Source of the DNA: UBA6019 sp036564345
GTDB lineage: Bacteria; Chloroflexota; Dormibacteria; Dormibacterales; Dormibacteraceae
DNA length: 12,651 bases
Reading direction: 5' to 3'
NCBI GenBank assembly: GCA_036564345.1
Contig: DATCOZ010000256.1
Coordinates: forward strand, 1-12,651
Part shown: positions 12,078 through 12,651 of the stretch, piece after piece
Position numbering within the stretch: position 1 is the stretch's first letter
How the letters are laid out: each line of letters starts with the position of its first letter
Made by a program: the position numbers and the translations under genes
Notes under the pieces: generated by a model
The model's database searches: none
Told to the model about the DNA's origin: nothing
What the model saw: only the letters and a program-made list of their open reading frames with translations

Positions 12078-12651
12078 ATGCCTAAGACCACACTGGAGAT
12101 CGTCAAGGCGCCGACCGGCCTCGAGGGACTCGTCAGCGACTACCTGGCCCATCAGCGCGGCCGCGGGTTGTCCCCACGGAGCGTCCAGCAGGCCGTCGAC
12201 GTCCTCGAGCGGCAGTTCATCCCCTGGTGCCGCACCGCCGACATAACCGGACCGGCGCAGCTCGACCAGCGAGCCCTCGACCGCTGGGGCGCTCACCTGC
12301 TCGAGGATCACCGGACGCCGGCCGGTAAGCCCTTGGCCCGGGAGAGCGCCCGGACCTATCTCCGAGCCCTCGGCCAGTTCATCCGGTGGGCACAGGCGGA
12401 AGAGGCAATCGGCCCCAAGGTCAAGCTCCAGTCCCCCGAGCGACAGCGGCGCCTGCTGGAGACTCTCAGCCGCGAAGAGATCCAGCGCATGGAGGACGTC
12501 GCCGGCACGGAGCGCGACAAGCTGGTGATCCGACTCCTGGCCGACACCGGGATCCGGCTGGGCGAGTTGCTCGGGCTGCGGACCGGCGACCTGATCGAGC
12601 AGGGCCGTGAGCGCTATCTCAAGGTCCGCGGCAAGGGTGCCCGGGAGCGGC
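12078..12651 (+). CDS. Tyrosine recombinase / site-specific integrase (partial)
   Basis: The ATG has AAGGGGAG eight bases upstream. The 191 visible codons run off the right edge. The N-terminal SAM-like core-binding domain covers residues about 13-110, including LVSDYLAHQRGRGLSPRS and ARTYLRALGQFIRWA. The catalytic domain starts near 128: LSREEIQRM, then LLADTGIRLGELLGLRTGDL with the first catalytic Arg at 160, and LKVRGKGARER with the catalytic Lys at 186. The H-x-x-R and Tyr motifs lie beyond the window, so activity cannot be judged. It resembles XerC/D and phage integrases; the position next to tRNA-Gln favours an element-borne integrase. Its GC (70 % in one line) matches the host. A chromosomal Xer-type enzyme is the alternative. 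Confidence 0.9.
   Translation, partial: MPKTTLEIVKAPTGLEGLVSDYLAHQRGRGLSPRSVQQAVDVLERQFIPWCRTADITGPAQLDQRALDRWGAHLLEDHRTPAGKPLARESARTYLRALGQFIRWAQAEEAIGPKVKLQSPERQRRLLETLSREEIQRMEDVAGTERDKLVIRLLADTGIRLGELLGLRTGDLIEQGRERYLKVRGKGARER

Noticed and set aside
11895..12311. Minus-strand frames ending in EKGFEPLIS or GRKDSNL over the tRNA
   Set aside because: These peptides are the well-known product of translating the antisense of a tRNA gene; the frames also run opposite the integrase.
1..12651. CRISPR arrays, insertion sequences, rRNA genes and riboswitches
   Set aside because: I looked for spaced direct repeats, transposase motifs, rRNA-conserved stretches and known riboswitch cores on both strands and saw none.

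Overview
This is a GC-rich window (roughly 65-70 % by eye) from a bacterium with Terrabacteria-like traits: an uninterrupted rplI-dnaB-purA cluster, several non-ATG starts, and probable leaderless promoters of the TANNNT type placed 6-7 bases before a start codon. The sequence alone does not settle the phylum. Chloroflexota, Actinomycetota or a related candidate lineage such as Dormibacterota would all fit.

Layout. Bases 1-649 (minus) hold the N-terminal half of an MFS transporter that runs off the left edge. A plus-strand operon follows: a DUF1232 protein (711-1097), ribosomal protein L9 (1147-1596), the replicative helicase DnaB (1626-4256) and adenylosuccinate synthetase PurA (4266-5597). 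DnaB carries a full-length 411-residue intein with LAGLIDADG-type endonuclease motifs, inserted inside the Walker A loop. Next come alternating units: an RnfD/NqrB-like membrane protein (minus), a secreted, membrane-anchored Asp-box beta-propeller (plus), a two-helix membrane protein of unknown function (minus), a RidA-family protein overlapping a PAP2-type phosphatase (plus), a membrane-anchored YvcK/GlmR homologue (minus) and a small DUF5808-like protein (plus).

Bases 11587-11856 are non-coding. They hold a weak hairpin and a tandem DnaA-box-like pair. A tRNA-Gln(CUG) with encoded CCA follows at 11857-11932. After an AT-richer 145-base control region with two perfect palindromes, a tyrosine recombinase begins (12078 onward) and runs off the right edge. 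The tRNA plus integrase pair may mark the left end of an integrated element.

How the parts fit. The operon covers translation (L9), replication (DnaB) and purine synthesis (PurA), a grouping known near the replication origin in Firmicutes. The other genes concern the cell envelope: YvcK (carbon flow to peptidoglycan), a PAP2 lipid phosphatase, an RnfD-like membrane protein and a surface propeller. All three convergent gene pairs overlap at their 3' ends, with no terminator between them. The best candidates for something new are the P-loop DnaB intein, the orphan RnfD-like protein with an altered flavin site, the membrane-anchored YvcK, a hairpin enclosing the dnaB start, and the tRNA-Gln/integrase junction.
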